A DNA stretch of 64,000 nt, from NCBI RefSeq assembly GCF_963678635.1, contig NC_087070.1, positions 5,924,539 through 5,988,538 of the forward strand, given 5' to 3'. The DNA is from Symsagittifera roscoffensis (lineage: Eukaryota; Xenacoelomorpha; Acoela; Convolutidae). Below, piece by piece: positions 1 through 10,164 of the stretch. The number at the start of each line of letters is the position of its first letter. The first letter of the stretch is position 1. Under the pieces are notes generated by a model that saw only the letters and a program-made list of their open reading frames with translations, made no database searches and had not been told where the DNA came from. The position numbers were made by a program, and so were the translations under genes.

Positions 1-1877
1 CCCCGTCAGTAGACCCTGTTATTTCGATTGCACCCAAAAACACAGATTAGAGAATGTGTTGAGGGAACGAAAAAAAATTCTAGAATTTGGGTCAAAACTT
101 CCCCAGCAAACACTTTCGAAAACCACAGAGTGGAAAAAAAAATAGGTTGAGATTTACGCAGGTGCATAGAGAATCAACCTATCTTTTGTAGGCTTTTGTA
201 GGTATCTTTCCAAGGATAACCGTTTTTTGAAAATCGGAGAGGATTTTTTTGAGAAAAACTAAAAACGATAGAAAAAACTCAATTCTATACATTTTCATAA
301 TACCGGTTTTTATCAAACAGGAATTCCACAAAATAAACAAAGCCAGATATTTGAAATTCAAATAAGCAACGGAACAGAAAACGAAGCAGAAACAAAGCCG
401 ACAATATTTGAGCAAAAACCAGTTGCGCCGTCAAGTATAATGAAGGAAAAAAGAAAAGTCCCAGAAAACAAAAGTTGAGAGTCACCAAGACGGTCAAAAA
501 CAATTTTAAATTTTTAAGCAAAAACCAGTTGCGTCGTCAAGTATAATGAAGGAAAAAAGAAAAGTCTCAGAAAACAAAAGTTGAGAGTCACCAAGACGGT
601 CAAAAACAATTTTAAATTCTTAATCAAAAATTTGATTTTTCAAGCGACACAAATCAAAGTAACTAAGACGATAATTAAGATTTTAAGCGAAACGAAAACA
701 AATACATTATACAATAAGGCTAAGAATTTTGTAAATAATAGTAATCCACTTGCATCTACGACAAAAACTGCTGACCACAGAAGAAAATTCCACAGAGCCG
801 ACAAATATATTTATATGAGAAAGTAAAATGAAAAAGTTCAAAAGCTTCCAAAAAACTTTAACAAAAATTCTTGGACCGGTATTATTTGCACACAAAAAAG
901 TTTCCAAAATCTGTCAACAAATCAAAAATCTAACTTTTCCGAGAATTATAGTTTTTTGAGTAAAAAACTTCGACCTACCCCGTCAGTAGACCCTGTTATT
1001 TCGATTGCACCCAAAAACACAGATTAGAGAATGTGTTGAGGGAACGAAAAAAAATTCTAGAATTTGGGTCAAAACTTCCCCAGCAAACACTTTCGAAAAC
1101 CGCAGAGTGGAAAAAAATAAAAATAGGTTGAGATTTACGCAGGTGCATAGAGAAGCAACCTATCTTTTGTAGGCTTTTGTAGGTATCTTTCCAAGGATAA
1201 CCGTTTTTTGAAAATCGGAGAGGATTTTTTTGAGAAAAACTAAAAACGATAGAAAAAACTCAATTCTATACATCTTCATAATACCGGTTTTTATCAAACA
1301 GGAATTCCACAAAATAAACAAAGCCAGATATTTGAATTTCAAATAAGCAACGGAACAGAAAACGAAGCAGAAACAAAGCCGACAATATTTGAGCAAAAAC
1401 CAGTTGCGCCGTCAAGTATAATGAAGGAAAAAAGAGAAGTCTCAGAAAACAAAAGTTGAGAGTCACCAAGACGGTCAAAAACAATTTTAAATTTTTAAGC
1501 AAAAACCAGTTGCGTCGTCAAGTATAATGAAGGAAAAAAGAAAAGTCTCAGAAAACAAAAGTTGAGAGTCACCAAGACGGTCAAAAACAATTTTAAATTT
1601 TTAATCAAAAATTTGATTTTTCAAGCGACACAAATCAAAGTAACTAAGACGATAATTAAGATTTTAAGCGAAACGAAAACAAATAAATTATACAATAAGG
1701 CTAAGAATTTTGTAAATAATAGTAATCCACTTGCATCTACGACAAAAACTGCTGACCACAGAAGAAAATTCCACAGAGCCGACAAATATATTTATTTGAA
1801 AAAGTAAAATGAAAAAGTTCAAAAGCTTCCAAAAAACTTTAACAAAAATTCTTGGACCGGTATTATTTGCACACAAA
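1..1877. repeat. Tandem satellite, two copies of about 980 bp
   Basis: The sequence at 1-977 recurs at 978-1877 with few changes; the second copy stops matching near 1877. A shorter direct duplication of 106 bp is nested in each copy (412-623 and about 1393-1604). The repeat is A-rich and the short open frames in it differ in position rather than being conserved, so I see no gene. The first copy begins at or before the window edge, so more copies may lie upstream. The junction part (about 890-1050) resembles the degenerate satellite at 15430-16230. Confidence 0.9.
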
Positions 1878-2454
1878 CAGAATAAATCGATAGCACTTTC
1901 AAATAATGCATTTAATGAAGCGTAAAAGCTTGAATCAATTTCAGACGAAAAAACAAGAACGAAGTCGAAACAATTCAATGTATACTAATCTCAACTTGTA
2001 TTTTAGCTGTCAATTTTTTATTAGAAGTTGAGAAATTTTTATGTTGCTTCAAAAAAACAACATCAAAACTTTTCAACAATTACTAGTTTAAAGTTAGAAA
2101 GCTTTTACAATACAAGCTGAGGTTAGCGTACATTGAATTTTTTCGAGTGCGTTGTTTTTTCCCCTGGAATTGATTACAGGTTTTTGCGCATGTTTCAATT
2201 ATTAATTAAAAGTCCTATCAATGCATTGTCCTTCAACTTTCAACAGCATCAAAGGAACGAAATAAAAACGAGAAAAAACGGACACCTATAAATCATGCTA
2301 AAAACTTCGACAATAACCAGAAACTTTCCAAATAAAGAATTTTTACATTTTCTAAAAAAGCGAAACAAAAAACTAAAGAAAAAAATTGCTCCAAACGCTT
2401 CAAAATTACAACTGAGAAAATAACTGAGTTCCCAACATATTGACAGAGACGCAA
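1878..2454. other. Stretch without recognised genes
   Basis: AT-rich sequence with homopolymer runs. I see no coding region, RNA gene or repeat boundary that can be supported here. Confidence 0.5.
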
Positions 2455-2615
2455 AGCTGCGCTTCGCAAGCACTAGCGAGAACACGACAAAGAAGCAGCT
2501 TTATAGAGTGACAAAAAATTAGCCTCGAATTAGTACAACATTGCTACGTATCGGACTCAAATCTGCGACCCTGAAATTTGCAACCTCACGCCCTGCCCTC
2601 TCGGCCACGTAAAAT
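2455..2615 (-). repeat. tRNA-derived SINE-like copy
   Basis: Read on the minus strand this begins with a tRNA-like head: an A-box-like TGGCCGAGAGG near 2605-2615 and a B-box-like stretch near 2555-2570, followed by a non-tRNA body. The body (ending in a GCTTCGC-type motif near 2460) matches the copy at 26236-26415 over most of its length, which is why I call it a SINE family rather than a tRNA gene. It is diverged and has no clear target duplication. Confidence 0.6.
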
Positions 2616-2666
2616 TAACAATCGGCAAACACTAGTCACGTATAGAACAGTTACATTTGCTAATAA

Positions 2667-2674
2667 ATTGCAAT
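2667..2674. repeat. hAT target site duplication, left
   Basis: ATTGCAAT, repeated exactly at 3942-3949. Confidence 0.92.
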
Positions 2675-2748
2675 CAGGGTGACCACTTCGGGCGTGAAAA
2701 AATACAGACAGCCTGAATACGCAGCAAAAACTAGTATTCCACAAAAAA

Positions 2749-2754
2749 TTTATT
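2749..2754 (-). promoter_or_regulatory. Polyadenylation signal of the hAT gene
   Basis: AATAAA on the minus strand, 17 bases past the stop codon of the transposase-derived gene and inside the element. Confidence 0.55.
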
Positions 2755-2771
2755 TCGAATGATAGTTTAAA

Positions 2772-3797
2772 TTACAACAAAAAAGAACAAAATGATTCTT
2801 TCAAGATCACGTTTACAATCTTCGCTGAAATGTCATCTGATCGGGAATTAATTCCCCTTTGTTCGTTTTGGAGTCGCTCTTTCTTCTCCTTAATATTTTG
2901 AAGGACTTTTTCGGCTTCTGCCAATTCTTTTTCTGTTTCTGACAGTTCGCGCTTGAGGACTTTTGACGATCTCCGTTGGTAAATACCAATTTGCCGACGC
3001 AACTCGTTGCTTTTCACTTTCAATTTGTCTTCCTCTTTCATGCGCTGCTTCTCAGATTCCTTATAAAGATGGCTTGCTGCAGACATCCGATTCAGAAGAA
3101 TTTGGGACGGAATGTATTTCTCAAAGGACTCTCTGTCGAAGAAATCAGAAACAAATCTTAGACTGTCGTAAAGATCAGCGCCAGTTCCTGGTCGAAAAAC
3201 GCCCTCGCTAAATTTCATTTTCGAAAATCCGGCTTCGACAATCATGTTATGAGGAATAACTATTTTTATTGATTGCACGAGACGGCGAAGAGTGGGAGAG
3301 GTTGAAAGGAGAGACTGAGTAAACATGGCGTCAAGGGAAGCTTCATTGGTGTGTTCCAGACAAACACTAGCAAGCTCATCTAATGCTTTGACTCCGTTGC
3401 AATGCACGTACTTGCATAGGTTACCCAGAACTCTGTTATACTTGTCGGAACTCTGCGTTTCATATATAATATAGCATCTGCGAACGATCGGAGAAAGAAG
3501 AAACGGCGAAAATCGGTCAAGTTCCAGTTTAAATTTGTCCAGCACAGAGAGAGTTGCTTCATAGAGGGAATTCGAGTCTACCAACCTCAGCGAGTTTCGA
3601 ATAGAAGGCTGTCTAGGAAGCGCCGCTGCAGCATCGATATGGATTTTCTGCTTCTCATGTTGCCCCAACTGAATCGCACCATTGCGCACACTGATCAACT
3701 TCCCGTCTAACGAGCGCTTTGCCTGTTCCGGCCGACCGGGCACAGCCGCAGCCCATCGGTATTTTTCTCGCATCTGCTGACAGAAGACACATGGCAT
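2772..3797 (-). CDS. Shortened hAT transposase (zinc finger plus C-terminal dimerisation and coiled coil)
   Basis: A 341-codon open frame inside the hAT element. Residues C3, C6, H47 and H53 form a CxxC...HxxxxxH pattern like the BED/TTF-type zinc fingers at the start of many hAT transposases. Residues about 90-240 look like the C-terminal hAT region, with a VIPHNMIVEAGFS stretch near 180-192 matching the usual 'ERxFS' position. Residues about 250-325 are a highly charged coiled coil, as in the invertebrate and fish hAT proteins with long lysine/glutamate tails. The catalytic DDE core is not visible: the protein is roughly half the family's usual length, so it should bind DNA and dimerise but not transpose. 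A splice acceptor (TTTCAG) ends at 3800, two bases before the ATG, and an AATAAA lies at 2749-2754 just past the stop. The frame is unbroken, so recent activity or use is possible. Confidence 0.8.
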   Translation of the reverse strand: MPCVFCQQMREKYRWAAAVPGRPEQAKRSLDGKLISVRNGAIQLGQHEKQKIHIDAAAALPRQPSIRNSLRLVDSNSLYEATLSVLDKFKLELDRFSPFLLSPIVRRCYIIYETQSSDKYNRVLGNLCKYVHCNGVKALDELASVCLEHTNEASLDAMFTQSLLSTSPTLRRLVQSIKIVIPHNMIVEAGFSKMKFSEGVFRPGTGADLYDSLRFVSDFFDRESFEKYIPSQILLNRMSAASHLYKESEKQRMKEEDKLKVKSNELRRQIGIYQRRSSKVLKRELSETEKELAEAEKVLQNIKEKKERLQNEQRGINSRSDDISAKIVNVILKESFCSFLL

Positions 3798-3941
3798 ATC
3801 TGAAACATATTTAACATTGGTAGGAACCCTGATTAAAGCAGAATGTCAATGAAACCTTTGCCCCAGCAATGAAATACAGACCAATGTAAAAAAACAGACT
3901 TTACAGACCGGTCTGTACTTACAGACCAAGTGGTCACCCTG

Positions 3942-3949
3942 ATTGCAAT
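3942..3949. repeat. hAT target site duplication, right
   Basis: ATTGCAAT, repeated exactly at 2667-2674. Confidence 0.92.
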
Positions 3950-4200
3950 ACGATGCAGCAAAAATGGCACCAAAGACAAACAATTTTGCAGGTAATGATT
4001 TGGAATATAAAACAAGCTGAAGGCATGCACACTCATTTTTCTGGTAATAAATTGGTAATCATGGAGCCACATTATGTAAAAATAATTCATTTCAAAAAAA
4101 AATGCGAGATATATTGTGGCACCAATATTTGCGACTTGGGTTGGAAAAAAGAATAGTCGTACTATTACACTACGCTTGCTAGAGCTCGATGGTGTGAATA
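3950..4200. repeat. Dispersed repeat, target of the hAT insertion
   Basis: Together with 2640-2674 this matches the sequence around 16861-17160 (shared GATGCAGCAAAA, TGGCACCAAA and a later gtgccaccaata-like stretch). The hAT element split this copy; the other copy is intact and gives the empty site. Confidence 0.6.
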
Positions 4201-4439
4201 CTCGTCCATAGAACATTTAAAACCATTAGAATTACATGCTCGATATGCGGGGTAAGATATCACTTTCTCCAACAACGTGATGGAAAAGGTGACAAAAATA
4301 TTTGAAGGAAAAGTTCATCGCGCGACTATATGACACATGCTATATTAAAAAAGAAAAAAATTCCTGAAAAAAAGAAAGCAACTAAAAAGACCTAAATAAA
4401 AATCCTAATCTACAGCAAGCGGGAATATTATCAAAATGA

Positions 4440-4820
4440 TTCCTGACACTCAGGCGCGGATCTAGGAATTTCTCGAGTGGGGCGGATTGTCTTTTTCTTT
4501 TTTAGGTCGAACAAATAGATTTTCTTTCTGTACTCTCCCAGACCACTATAAAAACCCTAATTTGACAAAACGTTCTGGGCCGCAGGCAGATTTTTGAAAA
4601 CGGAGTTTTTAGGCACTTTTTGGAAAATTTCGACCAAATAATCGCTTTTTTTCGGAGCGCGCTCTCCCGAAAAATTAGTAACGCCTTTAGAAACATTTTA
4701 GGGTCAGTCAGCCAAAAATTGATATCTCAAAATAGTACAAAGGGGGGACCCTTTGGGTCGGCAGAGGATCAAATCCCTGCGGGGGTGGGGGCGTCCGCTT
4801 CCCCCTACTGCTGATACTAA
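4440..4820. repeat. Unclassified repeat-like segment
   Basis: Begins near a CAGGCGCGGATCTAGG motif and ends near a run of GGGGTGGGGGC followed by CTTCCCCCTACTG. Its base composition differs from the flanks and such 'GCGGATCTAGG' ends are frequent in MITE-like repeats of invertebrates. I could not define inverted ends or a target duplication, so the class is open. Confidence 0.3.
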
Positions 4821-4915
4821 TTGTTTTTGAGTACATACTCAAATAACTAACACGAAAAAAACTTGAAAAAGTTTACATAAACAAAACACACAAAAACTCT
4901 TTTTGTCAGAATTAC

Positions 4916-7900
4916 CTTGGAACCTTGCTTTCCTAAATTCATTCTCTTCTTCTTCAAGCGGAACAAACTTTTCCTCATTTTCCTCATCAAGTTGTTTTTT
5001 GAGCTCATTTTCCAGCTGATTGTTGGGGGAGGATTTCTTAGCCCCTATTTTCCTGTTGAACTGTTTGTTCCACTCGTGCGCATCTTCTAGCACTTCTATT
5101 TCCGTCTCGTCAAAGTGCAACAAACTCCAACTACTTCTGCTGTTTCTGTTCAGTTTCATACCACAAATAAACTGTAACATAAATTTAGCTAATCAAAAGA
5201 TGGCCTACATGTTTTTGTCTCAATTTCTGAATTTAACAAAACTAAAAAGATCAAATTAAAACTCAAAACGAAACTCGAAATTAATTCGCTTGAAAAGAAT
5301 TCGTCTCTTTCGACAATTTGTTTGATCATTTAGTTACAAAAATAGCGACACTTGAAAAAAACTTCGTGAAAGTATATAAAGCTACTGTTAGAAAGTAAAA
5401 CGAACTGAAAAAAAGTTTGAACTGTAATCTAGGGGGTTTTGAGGCTAAAACAAAACTGTTTCAAACAGAGAAAAAATACAAAAGCATAAAAAAGTTTTTT
5501 CCAAAAAAGCGGCAAAAACAGTTCGTAACTACTGAACGAAGAAACTTTATTATATTTTTAAAGAACACTTAAGCATGATACATTCGTGAGCATGCAACCA
5601 AATCACCAAGAATGGAGACTAAATTTCAAGACTTAGGCTGACAGAGAAAGAACAACGGCCAAAATATTGGTGTCTTATAGAGATGCAAGTTGGAACAGAC
5701 AAAATTAATTAAAAAGAACAAATAACTTATTTAAGACAATTTCGTAGGCAAAAGCTATTTTTTCAGAAAGTATACTGTCAAGGTCACCTAAAAAACTTAA
5801 ATTTGCATGAAAAATTGCTAAAAATTGACAGATTGCGCTGTTAAATTAATTCAGTCTGTTCCAACCCTCTGCAACTCTATATTCGTTCTATTGCACTGCA
5901 GAACTTTGAAAAAAATCCCCCAACTCACTTCATGAAGACTAAATTTCTTCGCTTCTTTTGCAGATGTCGCTGATGAGTTGAAAACAACGCGGTAGTTACT
6001 CGTAGAACTCGGCTCACTATCGCTGTCTTGATTTTCTCGAATCAACCTCTTCATCATTTCGTCCAACAAAACATCCATTTCACTTTTGATCTCGTTCTCT
6101 TCACAGTCTAATTCATCTCCATCGAATTCATTGTCGCATTCGTTGGCATCGTCTTCTTCCAATTTGCTCTTTTTTCGTCTGTCTTTGCGACGCTCAAGTG
6201 CCAACCTTAACGTGAGTCTGCGTAGCCAGAAATCGTATAAGTATAGCAAGTAGAACTTGTCTTTGTGTCTAAAACGTGAAACGGCTTGAACAGTTATTAG
6301 AGAAATATTTTATCCCTGAACAAATGAAGCTTAGCTATTTCACCGCCGTTTTTCTTCAAAAATCTTCGAAAATAAGCTTTTATAGTCTAATTTTGAGTTC
6401 CAGGCTCTTTTCCGTTTCCACTCTTTGACTTTTCCAGTTCCAAAAGGATATTTAAAATAACTTTTGCGGTTAAAAATCAAATCGTACTGAAAGTGAGAAC
6501 AAAACTTTACAACTTTTTTCTTCATTCAAACTGTGGTCTTAAAAGCTTTAGAGAGCCTTATACTGTAATTTTACAAGACGTAGGGCATCTTTTCCACCTC
6601 CCCCCCCCCCCACCTTTCAAGTTTTCTGTTTTTATAGCTGTTTCACGTGTTATTATGGCTAAACACGTAATGTTACAACGTACAGTATGAAAAACAAATC
6701 TGTTCACAGTTGTTAGTGTGTTCACCATGATAAGTTTCATTGGATTAGGACACCGCTAAAGAAGTTGGACCTACTTAACAATCCCCCCCCCCCCCCCCTA
6801 TTGTATCTACTAAAGAATCTCCACCCCTGTAAATATAAACAGTAAACTCGCACTAAAGCGTTGTACGTAAATTCGAATTTTGCTGCATTCTGATTGGTCG
6901 AAAATTCGCTGCAAGTAATCTGAAAGGGGGGGATGAAAGGGGGGGGGGGGATTGTTAAGTAGATCCAAGAAATTTTTCAAAAGTGAATTTGACAGGTTGG
7001 GGGAAAGTCGAAAAGAACCAGTACATGACGCGGTTGTTTTTACGTCAGTAAAATTAGGCCCTAACTTGTGAAAGAAGAAGTCCCTCAGTGAAGAGTGTCT
7101 TCCCAGAGGGCCTCCGCCTGCCTCGGGCGAAGTGGACAACATCCACTCCTCGTAACTTCCCCAGACTTTCCACGCAAGACTACAAGCTTCTTGCTTTTCA
7201 GCTGAAATGACACGCAATCACGACAAACTGATGTATCGTCCAAGACTTTCAGATTTTGCGAAAACTAGAAAGGTTGCAAAAAAATATGGGACAAAACGAA
7301 AAGTTTTTCAGTAACACTCTAGCAAAACTTCAATAAATTAAGCTCACATTGATAATTTTCAAGCAAAAACTGTCCTATTTATAATCTTGCAAAAGAACTG
7401 ACAACATACAGAAATGACACGACTGTAAGGGCTTTAATATATATCACTGAACCCAGTCCGATGTTTATTTGTGAAAACTAAAACACGACCGAATACAAAG
7501 TTCCTCCCCATTTTCAGTGTTCGGAACAATAAATCCAATTCAAAATGAGTTCGAAAAGAAGAAAATCTTCACAAATTTTCCGTTTTCGCAAAACTTTCAG
7601 GCACAAGATATTATGAAAATTGAACTTTCACTCAGCAGAAAGTTTCATGTTTGCAAATAGTGGACAGATCTTGTCTAAAGAATCGAGGTGGTCAGAATCA
7701 AACATTGAGTTTGAATCTAAAATGAAGCAACTTCTGTTTCATGAGCGAATTCTGTGAAAATAGGTCAGCGGAAAAAATCCAGTAACCATCCTTGCTAATC
7801 GCAAGGTAATGAATCTTAACGTATTTGTTAAAATTAATATTTCCCAAATATTTGAAATATTCACTTAAAACTGTACTACACTTAGCTGTACTGTGCAGAA

Positions 7901-8538
7901 ACTTATTGTGAACGTATGGTAACTAACTTGGTCCTAGATGCTGGAAGGACACTTCCAAGTACTTCCTTAGAACTGTCTTCACAATTGAAAGAGTGTCGAT
8001 TGGAGGAATCTCCTTGGCCAAATCCACCATCCGCTTAACTTTATCTTGAGCCTTCATGTAATGTTTGGCTGCGCCCTGGCTAGGCGTGAAATCATGTGCA
8101 CCGTCAATTCCATCGCCTTTCATCTAAACTCAGTTCAAATACAATTACTCTTTAACTGAATCATTCTTAAGAAGCCGCCTATTGAGACCTCTTAAGTGTT
8201 TATTTTTCGAGAAAACTCAAAAATTGGCCATAACGCGCCTCGAGATAACCATAACGCGCCTCGGGTCATAACGCGCCTCGGGCCATAACGCGCCTCGGGC
8301 CATAACGCGCCTCGGGCCATAACGCGCCTCGGGCCATAACGCACCCCATTAAGGAAGGACATAACAAATTAAGCTGAGGAGAAAAAGAAAAGAGTGAACA
8401 ACTCACCTGCGAGAATCCTGCTTCAACTTCTATCAGCTGTTGAGACTGTACAGAGCAAATTTTGCAGAAGTAGTGACCATCTAGCAGTTCGAACTCGGTC
8501 CCCTCGCAATTGTCACACACATTCGCCGCCATTGCCAT
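4916..8538 (-). CDS. TAF1B: TAF1B/RRN7-like Pol I initiation factor, five exons seen, 3' end not found
   Basis: Exons on the minus strand: 8407-8538, 7928-8123, 7066-7201, 5929-6268 and 4916-5171. Donors GTGAGT, GTTAGT, GTTAGG, GTGAGT and GTAATT, and acceptors TTTAG, TTTCAG, TTTTAG and TTACAG, keep one frame through all four junctions (phases 0, 1, 2, 0). The first ATG is at 8538. Exon 1 encodes a zinc ribbon, CxxC...CxxC (CDNC...CKIC), followed by an IEVE-type stretch, as in the RRN7/TAF1B family that binds the rDNA promoter and recruits Pol I. Exon 2 resembles the first helices of the following cyclin-like fold. Exons 4 and 5 are rich in acidic and basic residues, as linkers in this family can be. 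About 353 codons are seen while the human protein is near 590, so more exons should follow the phase-1 donor at 4915. None is recognisable downstream except the hAT gene, whose acceptor is in frame. The gene model is firm; the family name rests mainly on the zinc ribbon. Confidence 0.62.
5172..5928 (-). other. Intron 4 of the TAF1B-like gene
   Basis: 757 bp, AT-rich, donor GTGAGT at 5928-5923 and acceptor TTACAG ending at 5172. No other feature seen in it. Confidence 0.6.
6598..6610. repeat. Poly-C run
   Basis: A C-rich run in intron 3 of the TAF1B-like gene, similar to the C run of the nearby MITE-like element. Confidence 0.7.
6765..6968. mobile_element. MITE-like element with C/G-run inverted ends
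   Basis: A 204-bp element in intron 3 of the TAF1B-like gene. Its left end, TTGGACCTACTTAACAATC followed by a run of about 17 C, is inverted at the right end (a G run, then GATTGTTAAGTAGATCCAA) with one mismatch outside the runs. No convincing target duplication was found. The C and G runs could form quadruplexes or an extruded hairpin, and are prone to length errors. Confidence 0.6.
8228..8346. repeat. CpG-rich minisatellite, about 7 units of 17 bp
   Basis: Units of CCATAACGCGCCTCGGG repeated with small changes inside intron 1 of the TAF1B-like gene. It stands out from the AT-rich surroundings by its CpG content. The shorter open frame running through it is an accident of the 17-bp period. 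Confidence 0.9.
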
Positions 8539-8549
8539 TTCTGTCAAGC

Positions 8550-9096
8550 TCTACAGATATGATACGAACGAGAAATGTCCCCGAATAAACTATAACTTCT
8601 AGAAGCTTGTAGAACTACAACCTCATTTGAGAGATTCGCTTTGAGATGAAATAAAATCATAGAGCCGCCCTCGAATAAAATACATCCTTTTCAAAGCACA
8701 AAGAAAAAACACTTCTCCGTAAAACTGTTCCTTAACATCAAATAAATTATTAACACATAAGATATTTTACCCCGGAAACGAATGTTTTAAAATACTGTTC
8801 AAAATACTTGGCTTACGAATAGTAAATAAAAACATACCCAACAAAAGGTTGGAAAAATGTGAAAGGAGAAGAAAACCGAAAAAAAAATTGATTGAATTGA
8901 CCAGTTTAAAGCTCTTTGAATTTCAATAAAAATTTTTGATTGATTTTTTTTGGATAAAATTACAAGTCAAAAATCACTTCGTTCTTTGTCACTGAAAAAC
9001 ACAGCTATCATGAAAAAGAATATATTAAAAAGTTTCACTAACTCACCCGATCAAGACTTCAATTCAAATTGTGTATTATAAAATCAGTTCGGCCAT
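8550..9096. other. Upstream region of the TAF1B-like gene
   Basis: On the minus strand an acceptor-like CTGTAG lies about 15 bases before the ATG at 8538, and a possible non-coding exon (about 9047-9105, between TTTTCAG and GTGAGT) lies further upstream; all its frames contain stops, so it could only be 5' UTR. Otherwise nothing is recognised. Confidence 0.3.
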
Positions 9097-9847
9097 CGAC
9101 TTTACCTGAAAAGATTTAGTAGTTAATGAAAGTAGGAGCCAGTCACATTAGCGGACTACGATACAAAACTGGTAATAACAATCACAGAATTGTCAAATAT
9201 TAAGAATTCTTTCACAAAAAAAAGATTTTTTCGACTTTTTATTACAATAGAAAATAGATTTGGGAAATGGTTAAAGTAATATTAAGATTTAAAAAACCGA
9301 GTAAACAGTTGGAACGGAACTGTGCGTTGACAAAAAAAACTCACTTCTCACGTTCAAAAGTCACATTCTTTTCATAAATGTCTAATAAGGATGTCTAATG
9401 TCCTCCTATCGCCACTTGGATCGCCATTCTCGAGCTACAGAAGCTTCACCAGTTTTAGCTGCTTCACTTACCCTAGTTATCTCAGCTGATAGGCAGAACA
9501 TATTGGAGTATTAGATATGCGAACGACTTAAAGATATTGCGCGAATCAATAATAAGTAATCTATGACTCATCGGTGTAAATTAGAACTGCTGTAGTATTT
9601 TGCAACACAGAGACGAGAGGGAGCTTCGCATCACTTGCGATACGAAACAAAAATAGCACAGAAAAAATTATTTAGTTAAAAAAGGCCAAAAAAAACAAGA
9701 TTTACCAAAATTTTCAAAAGCTTTTCTCTTTTCGTGTCGAAAAAAAAATCTTCGTGAGAAAAACATGCCAAACCAACTAATTGAAACTTGAATTAACTTC
9801 AGAAAGAACTTACCAAGGCGGTAACAAGCCGGTTAGTACCAAACTTT
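9097..9847. repeat. Tandem duplication, first (short) unit of 751 bp
   Basis: The 751 bp from 9097 recur from 9848 with few changes. The unit boundary falls at a CAG/GTAAAG sequence. The second copy continues into the larger duplicated unit that starts at about 10165. Confidence 0.85.
9621..9643. repeat. Dispersed core motif TTCGCATCACTTGCGATAC
   Basis: A GAGCTTCGCATCACTTGCGA core, often preceded by ACACAGAGACGA and followed by CAAAAATAGCA. Further copies lie at 10373-10395, 11181-11203, 12862-12884, 13662-13684, 15159-15181 (diverged) and 16461-16483. Four of these follow from the tandem duplications, but 11181, 15159 and 16461 sit in different flanks, so it is a true dispersed repeat. The bodies of the SINE-like copies at 2460 and 26245 carry a related GCTTCGC...TTGCGA motif. 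Confidence 0.6.
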
Positions 9848-10164
9848 CGACTTTACCTGAAAAGATTTAGTACTTAATGAAAGTAGGAGCCAGTCACATT
9901 AGCGGACTACGATACAAAACTGGTAATAACAATCACAGAATTGTCAAATATTAAGAATTCTTTCACAAAAAAAAAGATTTTTTCGACTTTTTATTACAAT
10001 AAAAAATAGATTTGGGAAATGGTTAAAGTAATATTAAGATTTAAAAAATCGAGTAAACAGTTGGAACGGAACTGTGCGTTGACAAAAAAAACTCACTTCT
10101 CACGTTCAAAACTCACATTCATTTCAAAAATCTCTAATAAGAATGTCTAATGTCCTCCTATCGC

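Larger units (their letters stand above)
2675..3941 (-). mobile_element. hAT DNA transposon, complete ends with 8-bp TSD
   Basis: The ends are a perfect 14-bp inverted repeat, CAGGGTGACCACTT at 2675-2688 and its complement at 3928-3941. They are flanked by an 8-bp direct repeat ATTGCAAT at 2667-2674 and 3942-3949, the length expected for hAT. ACAGAC/CAGACC motifs cluster just inside the right end, and a 16-bp perfect palindrome lies at 3902-3917; both are candidate transposase binding sites. At 1,267 bp it is far shorter than an autonomous hAT. A diverged copy of the target repeat without the insertion lies at about 16870-16950. The element carries one gene on the minus strand. Confidence 0.93.

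Noticed and set aside
179-415. Minus-strand open frames in the first satellite
   Set aside because: They recur only because the satellite is duplicated; composition is low-complexity F/L/K and the nested 106-bp repeat explains their overlap.
2530-2620. Functional tRNA gene
   Set aside because: A and B boxes are present, but the acceptor stem does not pair and the sequence continues into a body shared with 26236-26415, so it is SINE-like. The same reasoning applies to 16370, 17155 and 17590.
8266-8346. Coding extension of the first TAF1B-like exon through the minisatellite
   Set aside because: A good GTGAGT donor at 8406 ends the exon; the open frame beyond it is a by-product of the 17-bp repeat.
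8228-8346. CRISPR-like array
   Set aside because: Units are contiguous without spacers and the genome is eukaryotic.
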